DNA of 64,000 nucleotides from DAOUJW01 sp034421015 (GCA_034421015.1 DAOUKT010000024.1:1-64000); one strand, 5' to 3'. Numbered from the stretch's first letter, positions 52,471 through 60,902 are shown. The notes: generated by a model from the sequence alone, not told the origin. Made by a program: numbers and translations.

Positions 52471-53292
52471 CTAAGACTCTTCCTTGCTTTGCTGCCTCAG
52501 AAACTCCTCGACGCTTCGGACGGTCTCATCGTCGGACCTGAGGATCAGGTAAGCCCCTCGCCCGCCGCCGGTGGTGGCCTGGGCTATCTCCCACCCCTGG
52601 TACTGATGCCCAATCAGGCAGTCCGCAGGAACTCGCACGTCCTCCAACTCAATGTGGCTGTCGCTGCCCATCAGCATGTCCTGTCTGCTGACGGAAATGC
52701 CCGGCGAGTTCGCGTCTATCATGAACACGCCCAGGTTCAGCCTGGAGGGGCGGGTGACATCGGTTACGGCCAGGGTCCAGAGATAGTCGGGGTCAAACCG
52801 TGCCATGACAAAGGCCTTGCTGCCGTTGACGACCCACTCCCCGCCATCGCGGACGGCGTGGGTCTTGATGGAGGCCAGGTCGCTGCCGGTCTCCCACTCG
52901 GCAAAGAGCTGCCAGACTACGGTCTCCCCGCGGAGGGCCGGAGGGACGTACAGCTCCTTCTGCTCCGGCGTTCCCCATATAAGCAGAGGGGGAATCCAGC
53001 GCTGGCTGTTGCCAATTGACGGCAGGTTCAGGCGCCCAATCTCCTCCTGGAAAACCGTCTCAAGCCCCGGGTGCAGCCCGCCTCCACCCCACTCGATGGG
53101 CCACGACGGGGCCAGCCAGCCCTTGGCCCCCAGCTTGCACCGGAAGTCCCTGAGGGCCTGCTGGGTCTCCTTGTCCAGTGAGGTGTTTCCGGGAGGGATT
53201 GCCAGGTCCCTGGGCGCATTGCCGTCCAGCCAGGCGCGGAGGGCCTCTCGAAACTGCTGCTGCTCGTCGGTGTAGTGGATTTCGAAGTCCAC
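52471..53292 (-). CDS. Acyl-CoA dehydrogenase, short form lacking the C-terminal helical domain
   Basis: 273 residues. The N-terminal helical domain (FEIHYTDEQQQFREALRAWL) and the middle beta domain (FAEWETGSDLASIKTHAV, WVVNGSKAFV, VFMIDANSPGISV) are present. It ends soon after VPADCLIGHQYQGWEIA, with an unrelated acidic tail, so the C-terminal domain that carries the catalytic Glu and the FAD/dimer contacts (another 110-130 residues) is missing. Either truncated or half of a split enzyme. GTG 53292 follows GGAGG by five bases. No second half is encoded adjacent. Confidence 0.82.
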   Translation of the reverse strand: MDFEIHYTDEQQQFREALRAWLDGNAPRDLAIPPGNTSLDKETQQALRDFRCKLGAKGWLAPSWPIEWGGGGLHPGLETVFQEEIGRLNLPSIGNSQRWIPPLLIWGTPEQKELYVPPALRGETVVWQLFAEWETGSDLASIKTHAVRDGGEWVVNGSKAFVMARFDPDYLWTLAVTDVTRPSRLNLGVFMIDANSPGISVSRQDMLMGSDSHIELEDVRVPADCLIGHQYQGWEIAQATTGGGRGAYLILRSDDETVRSVEEFLRQQSKEES

Positions 53293-53613
53293 AACGCCCT
53301 CCTTTCCAAGTCGCCGCCTTCCGACTGGGCAAGCCCTTGTACGCTCCGTTTCGAAGGAGCTATCTGACCATGATGCAGCGAGTTGGGGAAACTAACCAAT
53401 ATTACCACCAAACCCAGTGGTGCGACTACACCGCGCCCCTGCTGCGGGAAACCGGCTACGACGGCCATAACCAGCGTGATTACGGCGATTCTCGCGGGCG
53501 ACATCAGGATTGGGCTTCCGGAGGAGGCGCGGACAACTTCCGGAGGTCGCAAGCGGCCATTTGAAGAGACAGCGGTGGCGGGACACGTGGAATCGAGACA
53601 GCTCCAGCCCGGT
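53293..53613. other. Intergenic region without convincing features
   Basis: 321 bp between the acyl-CoA dehydrogenase start and the fur stop. A minus-strand frame here contains a hydrophobic stretch (ARIAVITLVMAVVAGF), but it runs on into the dehydrogenase in the wrong frame and lacks a ribosome site. The region should hold the dehydrogenase promoter; nothing firmer is seen. Confidence 0.5.
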
Positions 53614-54081
53614 CTAGATTCCCTGCGCTTCCTCCATGCAGTTGTAGCAGACGACGTAGAACTCGATGCGGTGTCCTACAACGGCTCCCGGAATCTCGCC
53701 GCCAATGGCCCTCACAAGCCGCTCCACGACAGCTGCACGGAACTCGCCCACCGCTCCGCACTTTACGCATACGGTGTGGTGATGGTGTTCGTTGCGGGAC
53801 AGGCTGTACTTCGGAGCGCCGTCCATCAGCGCCAGCTTGCAGATGACCCCCTCTTCCAGGAGCAGCTTTATGGTCCTGTAGACCGTGGCCCTGCCCACGG
53901 AGGGAAGCTCGTCGCTGATTTCCTCTACAGTGAAACCGGACTCTTTTCCCTCCAGGTGACTTATGATTGCCTGCCTTGGAGCCGTGCACCTGTAGCCCCG
54001 GTCCTCAAGCACGGCCATCAGGTTGGGGCGGGTCGAATGCATTTCAGTTATCTTGCCGGCAACTGACTTCACGTCTTGCAT
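53614..54081 (-). CDS. fur: Fur-family metal-responsive repressor
   Basis: 155 residues. Winged helix with recognition helix GRATVYRTIKLLLEEG, metal site EHHHHTVCVKCG and a second Cys pair CYNCMEE. It may sense iron, zinc or peroxide; the four-Cys zinc site supports a Fur/Zur/PerR-type fold but does not tell which. A promoter at 54091-54119 would start the message within a few bases of ATG 54081. Confidence 0.93.
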   Translation of the reverse strand: MQDVKSVAGKITEMHSTRPNLMAVLEDRGYRCTAPRQAIISHLEGKESGFTVEEISDELPSVGRATVYRTIKLLLEEGVICKLALMDGAPKYSLSRNEHHHHTVCVKCGAVGEFRAAVVERLVRAIGGEIPGAVVGHRIEFYVVCYNCMEEAQGI

Positions 54082-54090
54082 AGTACCTAT

Positions 54091-54119
54091 AGTCTACTAC
54101 GAGGGAGATTGGGTATCAA
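54091..54119 (-). promoter_or_regulatory. Promoter of the fur gene
   Basis: On the minus strand TTGATA (54114-54119), 17-base spacer, TAGACT (54091-54096). The start point should fall near 54082-54086, giving an almost leaderless fur mRNA. Confidence 0.5.
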
Positions 54120-54129
54120 CCTTCACACA

Positions 54130-54159
54130 TTCTTAAAAGTGCTGCCCTTATGCTAAAAT
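54130..54159 (+). promoter_or_regulatory. Candidate promoter divergent from fur
   Basis: TTCTTA, 18-base spacer ending TGC (extended -10), TAAAAT at 54154-54159. It would start transcription near 54166, downstream of the first ATG (54158) of the membrane-protein frame, favouring the later start 54206. Confidence 0.4.
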
Positions 54160-54205
54160 GTCGGGGTACGGCGCAAGGACAACGCGTCCCTCATCACACC
54201 AAGTC

Positions 54206-54763
54206 ATGTACAATCTGCGATACAGGCGAAAATGGCGGGAGCTCCCCACTAGCAGGCCGCACGTGCGCGCCGGCGTCACCGCGGGGTCGATTGCGGCTAT
54301 AATTGCGGCGCTGGTCAACCTGCCGCTGGAGGCCCCCGCCGACACCTTTTTCAACAGCGCCTCCGTAGTCCTGGGGTCACTGGCCTTGGGCGTTGGCGCC
54401 GGCTTCCTCCAGAAGGCGCTGGAAGACCGAGAGGACACAGACACCCCATTCCTGTCCATCCTGGCCCTGGCCTTCCTGCTGGTGTGCGTCTTCGCCATTG
54501 CCACCCAGACGCAGCTGGAGCGCTCCGTTGCGTACATTGTGCCCATTGCAGCCATCGTCTTCGTTTTGACGGGCGTGCTGACCGTTCTGCTGAACCGGGA
54601 AGACGTCGAGCTTCCCCGGTGGGCGACAGTCGCCGCGGTGGCGCTGGCCCTTGGCATAGGGATTGCGCTGGCCGGCCAGGGCGACCAGGAGAGCGGCCGG
54701 CTGGAGCTGCCCCCCAGGTCAACAACCCAGATCACTAACGACTCTGCGCCACCGGCGCAGTAG
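54206..54763 (+). CDS. Membrane protein, unknown function
   Basis: 185 residues with a basic start (YNLRYRRKWRELP) and about five hydrophobic segments, including AGVTAGSIAAIIAALVN and VAYIVPIAAIVFVLTGVL, plus a short hydrophilic tail. Not recognised. ATG 54206 is preferred because a promoter candidate ends at 54159, across the alternative ATG 54158. Divergent from fur and 30 bp ahead of the YceI gene, with which it may be cotranscribed. Confidence 0.65.
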   Translation: MYNLRYRRKWRELPTSRPHVRAGVTAGSIAAIIAALVNLPLEAPADTFFNSASVVLGSLALGVGAGFLQKALEDREDTDTPFLSILALAFLLVCVFAIATQTQLERSVAYIVPIAAIVFVLTGVLTVLLNREDVELPRWATVAAVALALGIGIALAGQGDQESGRLELPPRSTTQITNDSAPPAQ

Positions 54764-54793
54764 GCATTCGAATAGAAAGGCACGGCCCCCAAT

Positions 54794-55570
54794 ATGCTGA
54801 CTAAATCCGGGATTCTGCTCTCCGCCGTCGCTCTATCCCTTGTGCTGGCGCTGCTGGCGGGATGCGGCGAGTCCGCCGACCCGACCGCAACCCCCGCGCC
54901 GACCTCTACGCCCGCGCCCACCAGCGCTCCGACCCAGGATACGCCCACCGCATCGCCGACGGAGACGCCCGAGACGATGGTTGAGACGCCCCAGCCGACC
55001 ACCCAGCCGACGCCCACGCAGCAGGCCGAGACATCCATGAGAGCGGCCGGCGAGTATGAGGGCGTCACCTTCGTTGTCTCCGGCGGCTCGGAGGCCACGT
55101 TTACCGTGGAGGAGCAGCTGTCGAGACTGCCTCTGCCCAACGACGCAGTTATGCGCACCACCAGCCTGTCCGGGGACGTCCGCCTGGACGGCGGTGAGTC
55201 CGTGATTCAGATAGACCTGCACACCCTCGTCAGCGACCAGGAGTACAGGGACAGGTACGTCAGGAGCCGGATGTTCGGCGAGCACCAGTTCGCCACGTTC
55301 ACCGTGCCGGACGTGGGCCCGCTCCCCGAAGGCCTGGCCTCCGGCGAGGAGGTGACGACAACGGTGAGCGGCACCCTGGAAATCCGGGGCATCACGGTCC
55401 CGATGGAGTTCGAGATTGAGGCAAGAGACGACGGCAGCGAGATGTTCATCCTCGGTCGCACGGTCTTCACCTGGCAGGAGCTGGACATACCTCCGCCCAC
55501 TGCCCCCGTGGTCGTGAGCATAGAGAACGACGTGCGGGTTGAGGTGCTGCTTACCGCGGTCCCACAGTAG
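54794..55570 (+). CDS. YceI-family lipoprotein
   Basis: 258 residues. Lipobox LALLAGC near residue 24, a Pro/Thr linker to about residue 80, and a YceI lipocalin-like beta barrel (VSGGSEATFTVEEQL, EHQFATFTVPDV, VSGTLEIRGITVPMEFE). YceI proteins bind polyisoprenoids in the periplasm; here the protein is tethered to the membrane and might relate to isoprenoid quinones or the squalene pathway, which is inference. Confidence 0.9.
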   Translation: MLTKSGILLSAVALSLVLALLAGCGESADPTATPAPTSTPAPTSAPTQDTPTASPTETPETMVETPQPTTQPTPTQQAETSMRAAGEYEGVTFVVSGGSEATFTVEEQLSRLPLPNDAVMRTTSLSGDVRLDGGESVIQIDLHTLVSDQEYRDRYVRSRMFGEHQFATFTVPDVGPLPEGLASGEEVTTTVSGTLEIRGITVPMEFEIEARDDGSEMFILGRTVFTWQELDIPPPTAPVVVSIENDVRVEVLLTAVPQ

Positions 55571-55591
55571 CCTCAGGCCGACCGGCAGTCG

Positions 55592-56116
55592 CTACTGCTG
55601 TACAAACCTCCGGTACATCTCCTCCTCGGACAGGGACTCCTTGTGGTACCAGTTGGCCTCGATTACGGCGTAGACCCTCTGAAGGCCCTCCAGAATACCG
55701 GAGGTGGCCCTCAGCACGTCCTCCGTGGTCTCCAGGGGAAGCTTCACCTCGTCCATCTCCACGAGCACTGCCGAGATTGCCCTGATCAGCTCCACTGTAC
55801 CCACCTGGGTTGCGTTGTTCCGGGCGGTTGTCATGCTGTGGTAGATGGATGACGGCTCGTGGTACTTCAGCAGCATGGACAGGGAGTGGTCCGGCTCGTC
55901 AATGTGAATGCCCCTGACACGGGCCGCGTTGACCAGGGACGCGGAGAGCGCGTGGACATCGTCCCCGTTGTCCATTGCAGCGGTTGCGAAGGTGCTTATA
56001 ACCCGCGCCACGTTCTCGGCGCGCTCCAGCCACCGTCCCAGCCATATAAGGTTGTACACCCTGGAATCGGTGAGCCACCTGTCCGTGTTGAATGACCGGG
56101 CCCTTGGTTCCATCAT
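55592..56116 (-). CDS. Alpha-E domain protein (DUF403), short form
   Basis: 174 residues, all helical, with the family start YNLIWLGRWLERAENVARVI and SSIYHSMTTARNNATQVG. Alpha-E proteins accompany circularly permuted ATP-grasp and transglutaminase-like genes in a conserved but uncharacterised peptide-modifying system. Usual length is about 300; this one holds only the first half or so plus a short end. ATG 56116 follows AGGGGAG; GTG 56137 overlaps the transglutaminase stop as GTGA and is the alternative. Confidence 0.85.
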   Translation of the reverse strand: MMEPRARSFNTDRWLTDSRVYNLIWLGRWLERAENVARVISTFATAAMDNGDDVHALSASLVNAARVRGIHIDEPDHSLSMLLKYHEPSSIYHSMTTARNNATQVGTVELIRAISAVLVEMDEVKLPLETTEDVLRATSGILEGLQRVYAVIEANWYHKESLSEEEMYRRFVQQ

Positions 56117-56133
56117 CTCTTCCTGCTCCCCTT

Positions 56134-57039
56134 TCACCGGTTATCGGTATCCATCAGACCCAGCGCGTCTTCGAAGGAAATCACATCTCTATCGAAGAAT
56201 ACTTGGGCCTTCGTAAAGTCCAGGTGTCCCGACCCTCTCGAGACAAAGGAACCTGAGACGGGCGGCACGTCCGTATAGTCCCGGCCCACTCCAAACTTCA
56301 GGTAGTCCACCCCGACGTCAACCACCACTCCCCTTGTGGGGTCGGCGGGCAGCCAGCCGGCCTCGGGATGCAGGAACTCCAGCCAGGCGTGGGTCTCTCC
56401 CGACTGGCGCGTCAGAAGCCCGCTGACGTAGCGCACGGGAACGCCCAGGGCGCGCAGCATCCCCAGCGCCAGGTGCGTCTTGTCCTGGCACACGCCCTCC
56501 CTGGACGCCAGCACGTCCTCGGCCGTAGTGTTCACGGACGTATTGCCCCTCTGGTACTTGATCTCGTCCCTCACCCACTCCACCACTCCGTGCACAACGC
56601 CCAGGAGCGTAGAGATGCTGCCGGCGACGTATCTGGCCGCTTCGGCAACGGTCTCAGGATCTACAAGGGGGGACGACACCAGAAACTCGAAGGCGTCCAG
56701 GCCGTACTCTATGGACGACAGTGGAATGTCGATGAAGAGGGGTGACTCCGGCTCCAGGTGCACCTCCCCTATGGAGGCGATAACCAGCTCCTGGTGCGGG
56801 GACATGATGCGCACGCGATCGACCGCGTTGCCGAACCGGTCCGAATAGGCCACTCCCCTGCCGTCCGGTATCGTCTGGATTTCCCGGCTCTCCACCCACT
56901 GACGGCGGTCGGCGTAGGCCGAGAGCCTGAGGAAGTTGTCGTTCTGGACCACCACGTCCGAATATGCGTACCTGGCTACGTAGGCGTAGTGGATGGGTAT
57001 GGCGTTGTCGCTTACATGACGACCCAGCTCGGCTTGCAT
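56134..57039 (-). CDS. Transglutaminase-like cysteine peptidase family protein
   Basis: 301 residues. An N-terminal beta region (IPIHYAYVARYAYSDVV) is followed by the papain-like transglutaminase core: catalytic Cys in SREGVCQDKTH, His in GETHAWLEF, Asp in LPADPTRG. It is probably a cytoplasmic peptidase or amide-bond enzyme acting on the product of the ATP-grasp. It overlaps the ATP-grasp gene by 28 nt and the alpha-E gene region by 4. Confidence 0.9.
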   Translation of the reverse strand: MQAELGRHVSDNAIPIHYAYVARYAYSDVVVQNDNFLRLSAYADRRQWVESREIQTIPDGRGVAYSDRFGNAVDRVRIMSPHQELVIASIGEVHLEPESPLFIDIPLSSIEYGLDAFEFLVSSPLVDPETVAEAARYVAGSISTLLGVVHGVVEWVRDEIKYQRGNTSVNTTAEDVLASREGVCQDKTHLALGMLRALGVPVRYVSGLLTRQSGETHAWLEFLHPEAGWLPADPTRGVVVDVGVDYLKFGVGRDYTDVPPVSGSFVSRGSGHLDFTKAQVFFDRDVISFEDALGLMDTDNR

Positions 57040-58391
57040 GATCCACCTGAAGAGTTGTTGGTGACCCTGCTGGAGGCCTGGGATACCCTGGTAAGTCCTC
57101 CTGGAAATACGCTCACCTCTCCGTTGCCATTTTGAATGGCAAACACCCTCAGGTCAACATGCCGCTCCTGCAGCCGGCCGCTCTGTTCATCGAAGACCAG
57201 GTGCTTGGAGAAGTCCAGGGTCTCCTGGGCAATGAAGCTCTGGGGCTGCTCTATCACCTGCCTGGCCAGACGGCTCTTGTACATGACTCCAAGGTCAGGC
57301 ATGATGTAGACACCCAGCCCGCCGTAGCCCTGGCGAATCTTCAGAACCAGATTGTCCAGGTTATTGAGCACGTAATAGCGCTCTTCGGGAGAGCGAAGAT
57401 CGTAGGAGACCGCCTGGTCAAGTATGGGTTCCTCCCCAAGGTAGCTCCTGATCATCTCGGGCGCCCACAGAAAGACCAGCTTGTCGTCACAGGCCCCGGT
57501 CCCCATTGCGTTAACCAGGACTACTTTATGGTCAAGGTAGGCCTCGGTCAATCCCGGCACGAACATGTCCAGGTCCTCAACGCGCCTGTAGACGAGATCG
57601 ACCTCAAAGTCGCCGTCCATAGACCTGCACCACACCCGGCCATTGCCCCCGATGTACAGGTCAGACCCCTCAACAAGGGCTACGCCCAGAAGCTCGGACA
57701 GGTACCTGTGCTCAAAGAAGGCCGCCCCGTACTTGCTGTCCGTGAGCAGGACGCAGGAAGGAGAGTCGTTGTCGCAGAGGGACAGGAACATGTCCTGGTA
57801 CGCGGCCTTGATGTCGTAGGGGATGATGTTGTAGCCCTCCGACAGATCCGGCATGACCTGCAGTCCAATCTCCGTGGCCTTCATCTGGTAGGTAATCCCC
57901 GACGGAATGCGGAGGTTGTCCTCCAGAATAACGTAGTTGCCGTCTCCCATGTGCACCAGGTCCACGCCGTAGATGTGCACGAAAACGTCCCTGGAAGGCC
58001 GGAAGTCCTGGAGCTCCGGGTTGTAGTAGTGGCATGAGAAGAGGACGTCTTCCGGGACTATGCTCTGCTGGCCGCAGTACAGGTCGAATAAGAACCGGTT
58101 GATGGCCTTCAGACGCTGGGCAACGCCCTGGGAGATCCTGTCCCAGTGCTCCTTGGGGATAATCCTGGGTATCCAGTCGACCGGCACCGTGCGGAACTCC
58201 CTGGGGTCCAGGCGAAAGGTGAACGCGTCCTTGATTGAGTACTCCCTTGCCTGCTGCCAGCGTTGCTGCATCCCCTCAACGCCCAGCCTGTCCAGGTTTT
58301 CCATCAGGCCCCGGTACACCGGCCGGACGCCGCCGTCCGTATCCAGGACCTCGTTCAATGGGTAGGCTGTTGAGAATGAATCGGTCAACAT
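57012..58391 (-). CDS. Circularly permuted ATP-grasp protein (amide-ligase type)
   Basis: 459 residues matching CP_ATPgrasp (DUF404/DUF407): GLMENLDRLGVEGMQQRW, PVDWIPRIIPKEHW, HIYGVDLVHMGDGNYVILEDNLRIPSG and LKIRQGYGGLGVYIMPD. It should join amino groups to carboxylates with ATP, acting on small peptides. The start is uncertain: ATG 58391, GTG 58409 and TTG 58478 are in frame and none has a strong ribosome site; the family alignment begins near 58391. First gene of the ATP-grasp/transglutaminase/alpha-E operon. Confidence 0.88.
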   Translation of the reverse strand: MLTDSFSTAYPLNEVLDTDGGVRPVYRGLMENLDRLGVEGMQQRWQQAREYSIKDAFTFRLDPREFRTVPVDWIPRIIPKEHWDRISQGVAQRLKAINRFLFDLYCGQQSIVPEDVLFSCHYYNPELQDFRPSRDVFVHIYGVDLVHMGDGNYVILEDNLRIPSGITYQMKATEIGLQVMPDLSEGYNIIPYDIKAAYQDMFLSLCDNDSPSCVLLTDSKYGAAFFEHRYLSELLGVALVEGSDLYIGGNGRVWCRSMDGDFEVDLVYRRVEDLDMFVPGLTEAYLDHKVVLVNAMGTGACDDKLVFLWAPEMIRSYLGEEPILDQAVSYDLRSPEERYYVLNNLDNLVLKIRQGYGGLGVYIMPDLGVMYKSRLARQVIEQPQSFIAQETLDFSKHLVFDEQSGRLQERHVDLRVFAIQNGNGEVSVFPGGLTRVSQASSRVTNNSSGGSCKPSWVVM

Positions 58392-58627
58392 AGTAGGCTG
58401 GCTCTGCACAATGGGATCAGGAGTCTCCTCGCGTTCTCTCCGCTCATTCCCCGGAATCCCTCCTGCGAATTCCGGCAAAGGAACGAGGATACCATATCAT
58501 CGCTTCATTTCAAGGACGTTTCGGGAGGGTTACGGGCCGGTTACATTCCCGCGTGAGGGACGCCCAGGAGGAACGCAAATTGCCCAATGGACGCCTGGAG
58601 TTGGGGATGTCCTTAGAGAAACGTCCC

Positions 58628-59761
58628 CTACCACTGGACAAACATGGGCATCACAACGTGAACGTAGTCCTCGTTGTTGCCCACGGGCTTGACCACGCCC
58701 GGGCTGGAGGGCGTTGTGGTCTCAAGGGCCACTTCTCCCCTCTCCATTGCGCCGAGCACCTCGGTAAGGTAGCGGCTGCTGAAGGCGATCTTGGCCTCGT
58801 CGCCCTCTATCTTGGCGTCGATCTCCCCCTCGTGGTCTCCCGTCTCCTCAGCCCTGGACGAGATGACCATCTTGCCCACCGCGTCTCCGCCGGGGACCAT
58901 CTGCAGGCGCACAATCCCGCCGCCGTCCCGCGCGAAAATCGACGCGGCCCGGGCGGCCCGGTTGAAGTCCTGAAGGTCCACCACAGCCCTGGTCCCAAAG
59001 CCCTGGGGCACCAGCTGCCCATAGTTGGGGAACGTGCCCTGGATGAGCTGGGAGACTATCTCCACGCCCTTCAGGTGAACCAGCAGCTGGCTCTTGGAGG
59101 GCGTAACAACCAGGTCCACGGGCTCGTCCTGGTCCGCCAGAAGACGCTGAAGCTCCGCCAGGGTCCTGGAGGGGACAATAGCGTGAGTCTCCTCCGGCAC
59201 AGGCTCCAGGAGAGGCGCCTTGTACACCGCCAGCCGGAAGCCGTCGGCCCCGGCCAGGGTGAGGGTCTGCTCTGAGGCCTCCAGCTTGACTCCCGTGAGA
59301 ACGGGCCTGGTGTCCTCAGTGGCCGCGGCGAAGACCACGCGGCCAATGGCCGTCCGCAGTACCTGGGGGTCGATGCGGGCCGTCATGCCGTCATCAACGG
59401 TAGGTATGGGCGGAAACTCCTCCGCGTCTGCGCCGTTGATGTGGGCCTGGGAGCGAGCGCACCTGAAGTGGACGCCCTTGGGACGCGGCGTCGACTCCAT
59501 GTCTATCTTCTCGTTGGGAAGGGATGCCACGAAGTCCGACAGGAGCCTTGCGGGAACCGTGATGGCTCCCTCCTCCTCAACCATTGCCCCCACCCAGGTG
59601 GTGATGGCAAGCTCCAGGTTCGTTGCCGACAGCTTCAGCCGGGACTGGTCGGTCTCCATCAGGACGTTCTGGGTGATTGGCAGAGTGGTGCGAGTGGCCA
59701 CCGCCCGGCTGATCAGCGTCAGCCCCCGACTAAGGTTTTCCTGCAAGCACGATACCCTCAT
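58628..59761 (-). CDS. dnaN: DNA polymerase III beta subunit (sliding clamp)
   Basis: 377 residues, three clamp domains: RVSCLQENLSRGLTLISRAV at the start, GFRLAVYKAPL near residue 180, and the end DYVHVVMPMFVQW typical of the C-terminus. Tethers the polymerase to DNA. It is preceded by an excellent promoter. dnaA and recF are not beside it, so this is not the classical dnaA-dnaN origin arrangement. Confidence 0.96.
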   Translation of the reverse strand: MRVSCLQENLSRGLTLISRAVATRTTLPITQNVLMETDQSRLKLSATNLELAITTWVGAMVEEEGAITVPARLLSDFVASLPNEKIDMESTPRPKGVHFRCARSQAHINGADAEEFPPIPTVDDGMTARIDPQVLRTAIGRVVFAAATEDTRPVLTGVKLEASEQTLTLAGADGFRLAVYKAPLLEPVPEETHAIVPSRTLAELQRLLADQDEPVDLVVTPSKSQLLVHLKGVEIVSQLIQGTFPNYGQLVPQGFGTRAVVDLQDFNRAARAASIFARDGGGIVRLQMVPGGDAVGKMVISSRAEETGDHEGEIDAKIEGDEAKIAFSSRYLTEVLGAMERGEVALETTTPSSPGVVKPVGNNEDYVHVVMPMFVQW

Positions 59762-59797
59762 TGTCCACCTTTAGAGTAGATTGAGTAAACTGCAAGT

Positions 59798-59826
59798 AGT
59801 ATAAGTCCGACCCGTGGCATCGTCAA
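59798..59826 (-). promoter_or_regulatory. Promoter of dnaN
   Basis: On the minus strand TTGACG (59821-59826), a 17-base spacer and TATACT (59798-59803). The predicted start near 59791 leaves a leader of about 30 nt before ATG 59761. Confidence 0.7.
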
Positions 59827-59924
59827 TGAACTTTCGGGAGACTTGACGCCGGTGATAGACTTTCTACCGAAAGCCTTCAACTCCGGTCAAGTGGAGCCGC
59901 AAATACCACGCTAGGAGGGTGGCT

Positions 59925-60680
59925 ATGACCTCGACAGACTCCAGTGTGCTTCCTTCAACAAGGTCCGCAGGGATAGCCCTGATTGCCGGTCTGTTGTTGG
60001 GCTTCCTCTCATCCGCGCTCTACCCCGGGGGAGCCATAATTGATCCGGTGGAGCAGTCCGACTTTCTTGCCGTAATTGGCGTCTGGACTGACAACGCCAA
60101 CCTCATCCACATTCTCACCCTGACATTCATTATCGCCATGCTGCTTGAGGCGTATGGATTCCTGGGGCTGTTTCGTCTGCTCGGCCGGCAGAGCGGATTC
60201 GCCAATGGCGCGCTTCTATTCGGGCTGCTAACGAGCCTGTTCACCTGGGGAATATTCGTCGTCGGGATGGGAATGAGACACATAGTTGTCCACATCATGA
60301 AGCACGGATTGGGCGCGGGCCCCGCGACCCAGGCGGATATCGAAATCCTGGCTGTCACGGTATACACAGCAATGGCAGGAGTCCATTTCGCATTCCTTGC
60401 AGTCTCCCCCATTGCCACCTTGCTCACAGGAGTCGGCCTGGCCCCCCGGTTTGAGGAGATGAGCATTTACAAGCTGGCCCCCTTCGGCCTGATCCTGTCC
60501 GGAATAGCGGGCATTGTCAACTTCCTCGTCGGCCAGATCGTCCCGAACCCCGACCTTACCCAGTTTGCGTGGACATCCGCCATACTGCTGCTGGTCAGCT
60601 CAGTGTGTCTGTTGATCATAGGTCTGGGTATGGCACAGAACCGCTACGAGTTCACCGGAGAGGACCGGTACGCCTGGTAA
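59925..60680 (+). CDS. Integral membrane protein, unknown function
   Basis: 251 residues with seven hydrophobic segments (for example GIALIAGLLLGFLSSALYPG, IHILTLTFIIAMLLEAYGF and LAPFGLILSGIAGIVNFLVG). The general layout is like DUF4386-type proteins, but I cannot assign it firmly. ATG 59925 follows AGGAGG by six bases. Divergent from dnaN. Confidence 0.75.
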   Translation: MTSTDSSVLPSTRSAGIALIAGLLLGFLSSALYPGGAIIDPVEQSDFLAVIGVWTDNANLIHILTLTFIIAMLLEAYGFLGLFRLLGRQSGFANGALLFGLLTSLFTWGIFVVGMGMRHIVVHIMKHGLGAGPATQADIEILAVTVYTAMAGVHFAFLAVSPIATLLTGVGLAPRFEEMSIYKLAPFGLILSGIAGIVNFLVGQIVPNPDLTQFAWTSAILLLVSSVCLLIIGLGMAQNRYEFTGEDRYAW

Positions 60681-60720
60681 AGCAGGCGCACTGCCCGGAG
60701 ATTATCGCAGGCCGGGCCAT

Positions 60721-60773
60721 TCCCTGAAGGCTGTCCGGTCTCGCGTCATCCCAGGTGACCGCAGCACCCGCTA
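60721..60773. repeat. 53-bp direct repeat, left copy
   Basis: Matches 60901-60953 at 48 of 53 positions, exactly 180 bp apart (CTGAAGGCTGTCCGG, CTCGCGTCATCCCA and GCACCCGCTA blocks). Between the two copies lies a composite hairpin element. The right copy ends on the sco1 stop codon. Confidence 0.85.
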
Positions 60774-60814
60774 TCGAGACCTTCGATAACCTCGGTTGGG
60801 ACACTTGCCTCCCC

Positions 60815-60902
60815 ACCATTCCTGCGGAAGCAGGAATCCAGAGCGTCCGATATAGCAGGAAATAGATTCCCGCTTTCGCGGGAATGACGATAAGCGTATA
60901 TT
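60815..60902 (-). repeat. Composite two-hairpin intergenic element, copy 4
   Basis: Hairpin ATTCCTGC/GCAGGAAT (60818-60837), spacer GTCCGATATAGCAGGAAATAG, hairpin ATTCCCGCTTTCGCGGGAAT (60867-60886) and ACGATAAGCGTAT. The left flank GAGACCTTCGATAACCTCGG parallels copy 3; the usual right part beyond CGTAT is replaced by the right arm of the 53-bp direct repeat. Confidence 0.8.

Noticed and set aside
53028..53552. Minus-strand frame with a hydrophobic stretch ahead of the acyl-CoA dehydrogenase
   Set aside because: Overlaps the dehydrogenase in another frame for half its length and lacks initiation signals.
59762..59924. Replication origin next to dnaN
   Set aside because: No dnaA, no cluster of TTATCCACA-like boxes and no AT-rich unwinding stretch was seen.
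17717..60902. CRISPR array
   Set aside because: Repeats are dispersed over 40 kb in single copies with no regular spacers and no cas genes.
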